Below, one piece after another: positions 23,940 through 25,893 of a DNA stretch of 25,893 nucleotides. Numbering within the stretch: position 1 is the stretch's first letter; each line of letters begins with the position of its first letter. The position numbers and the translations under genes were made by a program. The DNA is taken from NCBI GenBank assembly GCA_045806665.1, contig JBJMIW010000144.1, forward strand, positions 1 to 25,893, read 5' to 3'. The DNA comes from Actinoallomurus sp045806665 (lineage in GTDB: Bacteria > Actinomycetota > Actinomycetes > Streptosporangiales > Streptosporangiaceae). The notes under the pieces were generated by a model, which was given only the letters and a program-made list of their open reading frames with translations, was not told where the DNA came from and did no database searches.

Positions 23940-24171
23940 CGTTCGGCCTGCCAGGCGATCACGGCCAGGACGAGACTCTCCTTGGTCGGGAAGTAGTGGT
24001 TGAGCTGCGATTCGCTGACGCCGGCGGCGCGGCGTAGCTGTTCGTTGTTCGTCGCGCGGACCCCCCCTTGGAGTAGATGAGCTCTGCGGCGTGCTCCAGG
24101 ATGCGGGCCCGGGTTGCCTGTCCCTTGTCGGTGAGCTTGTGGGGCTCCCGAGCTCCTGTCGTGGGTTTCAT
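23940..24171 (-). pseudogene. TetR/AcrR regulator, frameshifted and 3'-truncated copy
   Basis: From ATG 24171 the protein reads HKLTDKGQATRARILEHAAE and LIYSKG, closely like the intact TetR at 22208-22843. In a run of seven C (24061-24067 on +), the frame shifts; the next frame continues VRATNNEQLRRAAGVSESQL and NHYFPTKESLVLAVIAWQAE. The matching intact gene needs five G on the coding strand, so two extra bases (or one lost) break it. The similarity ends at about 23940, at the junction with IS1380-type sequence, so the ligand domain is gone. The DNA-binding part might survive if slippage occurs, but a functional repressor is unlikely. Confidence 0.88.
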
Positions 24172-24191
24172 GCTTCGGACGATACCCAGAT

Positions 24192-24248
24192 TGGGCTTGA
24201 CAGCCCAGTCCTAAGCAGGTTAGCTTCAGGAGTGGGCCGACAAGCCCA
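24192..24248 (+). promoter_or_regulatory. Promoter with paired TGGGC-N6-GCCCA operators (MFS gene)
   Basis: Operator 1 is TGGGC-TTGACA-GCCCA (24192-24207), enclosing a perfect -35 TTGACA. A -10 TTAGCT follows after 17 bp (24220-24225). Operator 2, TGGGC-CGACAA-GCCCA (24233-24248), covers the predicted start of transcription. The centres are 41 bp apart. The architecture matches that at 22861-22921. The leader from 24249 to 24449 contains no recognised gene. Confidence 0.8.
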
Positions 24249-24449
24249 AAAAAGCTCGGATGCCACCATCCGCCGTCCGGCGACCGCGCCGAAACGGTCC
24301 GAAGAAGGCCTTGCCGCGCTCCTCGGCCTTGCCGAGCTTGGCCAGCTTCAGCTTCCCCTACACACAACCTCAAGCGCGCTGTTGCCCGGCAGTGCGGCGG
24401 CGACCTGGACGTCAGGTACTCGCTCAAGCAACATGGAAGGGTTGAACCC

Positions 24450-25652
24450 ATGCCCCTGGCGCTTCTTGTTCTCGCCATCGGTACCTTCGGTCTCGGAACC
24501 ACGGAATTCGTCCCTATGGGACTGCTGCCCCAGGTCGCCGCGGGCTTCCACGTCACCATTCCCACCGCCGGACTGCTGATTACCGGCTACGCCCTCGGCA
24601 CCGCGTTCGGCGCCCCGCTGATGACCGCACTCGGCACGAAGATGCCCCGCAAGCGGATGCTGATGCTGATGATGGGCCTATTCGTCCTCGGCAACCTGGT
24701 GTCCGCGCTCGCCCCCAGCTTCGAGCTGATGCTGGTCGGACGCATCGTCACGTCGCTCGCTCCCGGCGCATTCTTCGGCATCGGAGCGGTCCTCGCCGCC
24801 GAACTAGCCGCCCCGGAGAAGAAGGCCAGCGCCATCGCCATCTTTTTCACCGGCCTGACCGTCGCCAACGTCGTGGGCGTCCCGATCGGCACCTACATCG
24901 GCCAGGTCGCCGGCTGGCGCACCACTTTCGTCCTCGTCGCCGGCCTCGGCGTGATCGGGCTGCTCGGCATAGCCAAGTTCGTCCCCGAAGTGCCCCGCCC
25001 CGAAGGCGTCCACCTGCGGCACGAGTTCGCCGCCGTGCGCAGGCCTCAGGTTCTGCTCGCACTGGCGATGACCGTGCTCGGCTTCGGCGGCGTCTTCGCC
25101 GCGATCACATACATCGCCCCGATGATGACTCACGTCGCGGGCTTCTCTGACAGCGCGGTGACCTGGCTGCTGGTCCTGTTCGGCATCGGCATGGTCATCG
25201 GCAACCTCCTCGGCGGCAGGTTCGCCGACCGTGCGCTGATGCCGATGCTCTGCACCACGCTCGGCGGACTGGCCGTGGTGCTGGGCGTGTTCACCCTCAC
25301 CGCACACAGTAAGGTGCTCGCGGCGATCACCGTCCTGCTGGTCGGCGCGTTCGGGTTCGCCACCGTGCCGCCGCTGAATGTGCGCGTTATCGACCGGGCC
25401 CACGGTGCCCCGACCCTGGCCGCCGCCATCAACGCCGGCGCCTTCAACCTCGGCAACGCTCTGGCCGCGTGGCTCGGCGGACTCGTCATCGCCGCCGGCT
25501 TCGGCTACACCTCCCCCAACTGGGTCGGAGCACTCATGGCCGCCTCCGCCATCGGGCTCGCCTTGTGGTCCGCGGCCCTGGAACGCCGCGAAAAGCGCAC
25601 CGCCGTGAACGCCAACCCCGACCCGGTGCACAACGAGCTCATCAGCTGCTGA
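24450..25652 (+). CDS. MFS transporter, DHA1 family (AraJ/YdhP-like exporter)
   Basis: 400-residue inner-membrane proton-coupled exporter with 12 predicted helices. Helix 1 is LLVLAIGTFGLGTTEFVPMG, the signature start of the arabinose-efflux/chloramphenicol-resistance-like DHA1 group. The motif A loop is GTKMPRKRMLMLMMG between helices 2 and 3. VGRIVTSLAPGAFFGIGAVL (helix 4) and a motif C-like VANVVGVPIGTYIG (helix 5) follow. The substrate is not predictable; drug or metabolite efflux is likely. GGAAGGG lies 8 nt before ATG 24450. Its promoter carries the TetR-type operators, and the gene is followed by a strong terminator. Confidence 0.92.
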   Translation: MPLALLVLAIGTFGLGTTEFVPMGLLPQVAAGFHVTIPTAGLLITGYALGTAFGAPLMTALGTKMPRKRMLMLMMGLFVLGNLVSALAPSFELMLVGRIVTSLAPGAFFGIGAVLAAELAAPEKKASAIAIFFTGLTVANVVGVPIGTYIGQVAGWRTTFVLVAGLGVIGLLGIAKFVPEVPRPEGVHLRHEFAAVRRPQVLLALAMTVLGFGGVFAAITYIAPMMTHVAGFSDSAVTWLLVLFGIGMVIGNLLGGRFADRALMPMLCTTLGGLAVVLGVFTLTAHSKVLAAITVLLVGAFGFATVPPLNVRVIDRAHGAPTLAAAINAGAFNLGNALAAWLGGLVIAAGFGYTSPNWVGALMAASAIGLALWSAALERREKRTAVNANPDPVHNELISC

Positions 25653-25694
25653 GCCGCCCTCCGCGGCCTAGAAGGCTCATGAAGATCTTGGGGT

Positions 25695-25726
25695 TCTGGC
25701 CCCGCCGCGTGAGCGGCGGGGCCAGA
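25695..25726 (+). terminator. Terminator after the MFS gene
   Basis: Perfect 14-bp stem TCTGGCCCCGCCGC / GCGGCGGGGCCAGA with loop GTGA, followed by CTTGTTT. It lies 43 bp past the MFS stop and 15 bp before the IS1182-type start codon, so it may also be part of the IS end. Confidence 0.7.
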
Positions 25727-25740
25727 CTTGTTTCGTGGTG

Positions 25741-25893
25741 ATGGGGGAATGGGCCGGGGAGACAGTCGGACCGGATGTGTGGGAGACCCGCCGGGAGTTG
25801 ATCCCGGCTGGGAGCGTGTTCGCGTTCCTGGCCGAGCATCGTGGTGCGCTGTTCCCGGCGGAGATGTTCGCGGACATGTATCCGTCGGCGAAC
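25741..25893 (+). CDS. IS1182-family transposase, 5' part (runs off the window)
   Basis: From ATG 25741 (in-frame GTGs at 25735 and 25738) the protein reads MGEWAGETVGPDVWETRREL, IPAGSVFAFLAEHRGALFP and AEMFADMYPSAN. This is the N-terminus of IS1182-type transposases, in which a short leader is followed by F-A-D-M-Y-P-S. Only 51 codons are in the window, so the catalytic domain and intactness cannot be judged. Confidence 0.75.
   Translation, partial: MGEWAGETVGPDVWETRRELIPAGSVFAFLAEHRGALFPAEMFADMYPSAN

Overview
The window is high-GC actinomycete chromosome. The genus cannot be fixed from sequence alone, but a Streptosporangiales-type organism (Actinomadura or Actinoallomurus-like) fits. The evidence is the frequent GTG starts, EgtA (ergothioneine), a PIG-L amidohydrolase of the mycothiol type, and the actinobacterial order lysC-asd / DUF5063-recR-ybaB / dnaX-SRP RNA / tRNA-Ser.

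Layout. (1) 1-600 is a damaged left edge: a sigma-factor fragment on + is cut by a truncated IS5-family transposase on -. (2) 716-2017 is egtA. It is followed by a 720-bp non-coding tract (2018-2741) that holds a minus-strand TPP (thi-box) riboswitch aptamer with no intact gene behind it. (3) 2742-12155 is ordinary metabolism and envelope: a secreted PI-PLC-like enzyme; a TetR gene divergent from a thioredoxin-fold/methyltransferase pair; the pnuC-nadR nicotinamide riboside operon; a small Cys-containing protein with a PIG-L deacetylase; a D-Ala-D-Ala carboxypeptidase; and an S9 peptidase. (4) 12156-21070 is core: a TetR, a secreted M15-like protein, asd-lysC (with an internal lysC start), DUF5063, recR, ybaB, dnaX, SRP RNA, DUF952 and tRNA-Ser(GGA). 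A one-mismatch parS-like site lies at 13710-13723. (5) From 21076 to the right edge everything is accessory: a complete IS5-family element with CTAG target duplications, a TetR/AhpD-like gene pair, a PEP-mutase fragment, an IS1380-type 5' end, a broken second TetR, an MFS exporter and the start of an IS1182-type transposase.

The most interesting system is in region 5. Two divergent promoters, one for the AhpD-like gene and one for the MFS gene, carry the same pair of TGGGC-N6-GCCCA palindromes. One palindrome brackets the -35 hexamer and the other sits at the predicted transcription start. Each promoter is divergent from a TetR gene of the same subfamily. One TetR (22208-22843) is intact; the other (24171 leftwards) is frameshifted and truncated. 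The surviving TetR therefore probably controls both the redox enzyme and the exporter in trans. The orphan TPP aptamer and the parS-like site are the next most useful leads.
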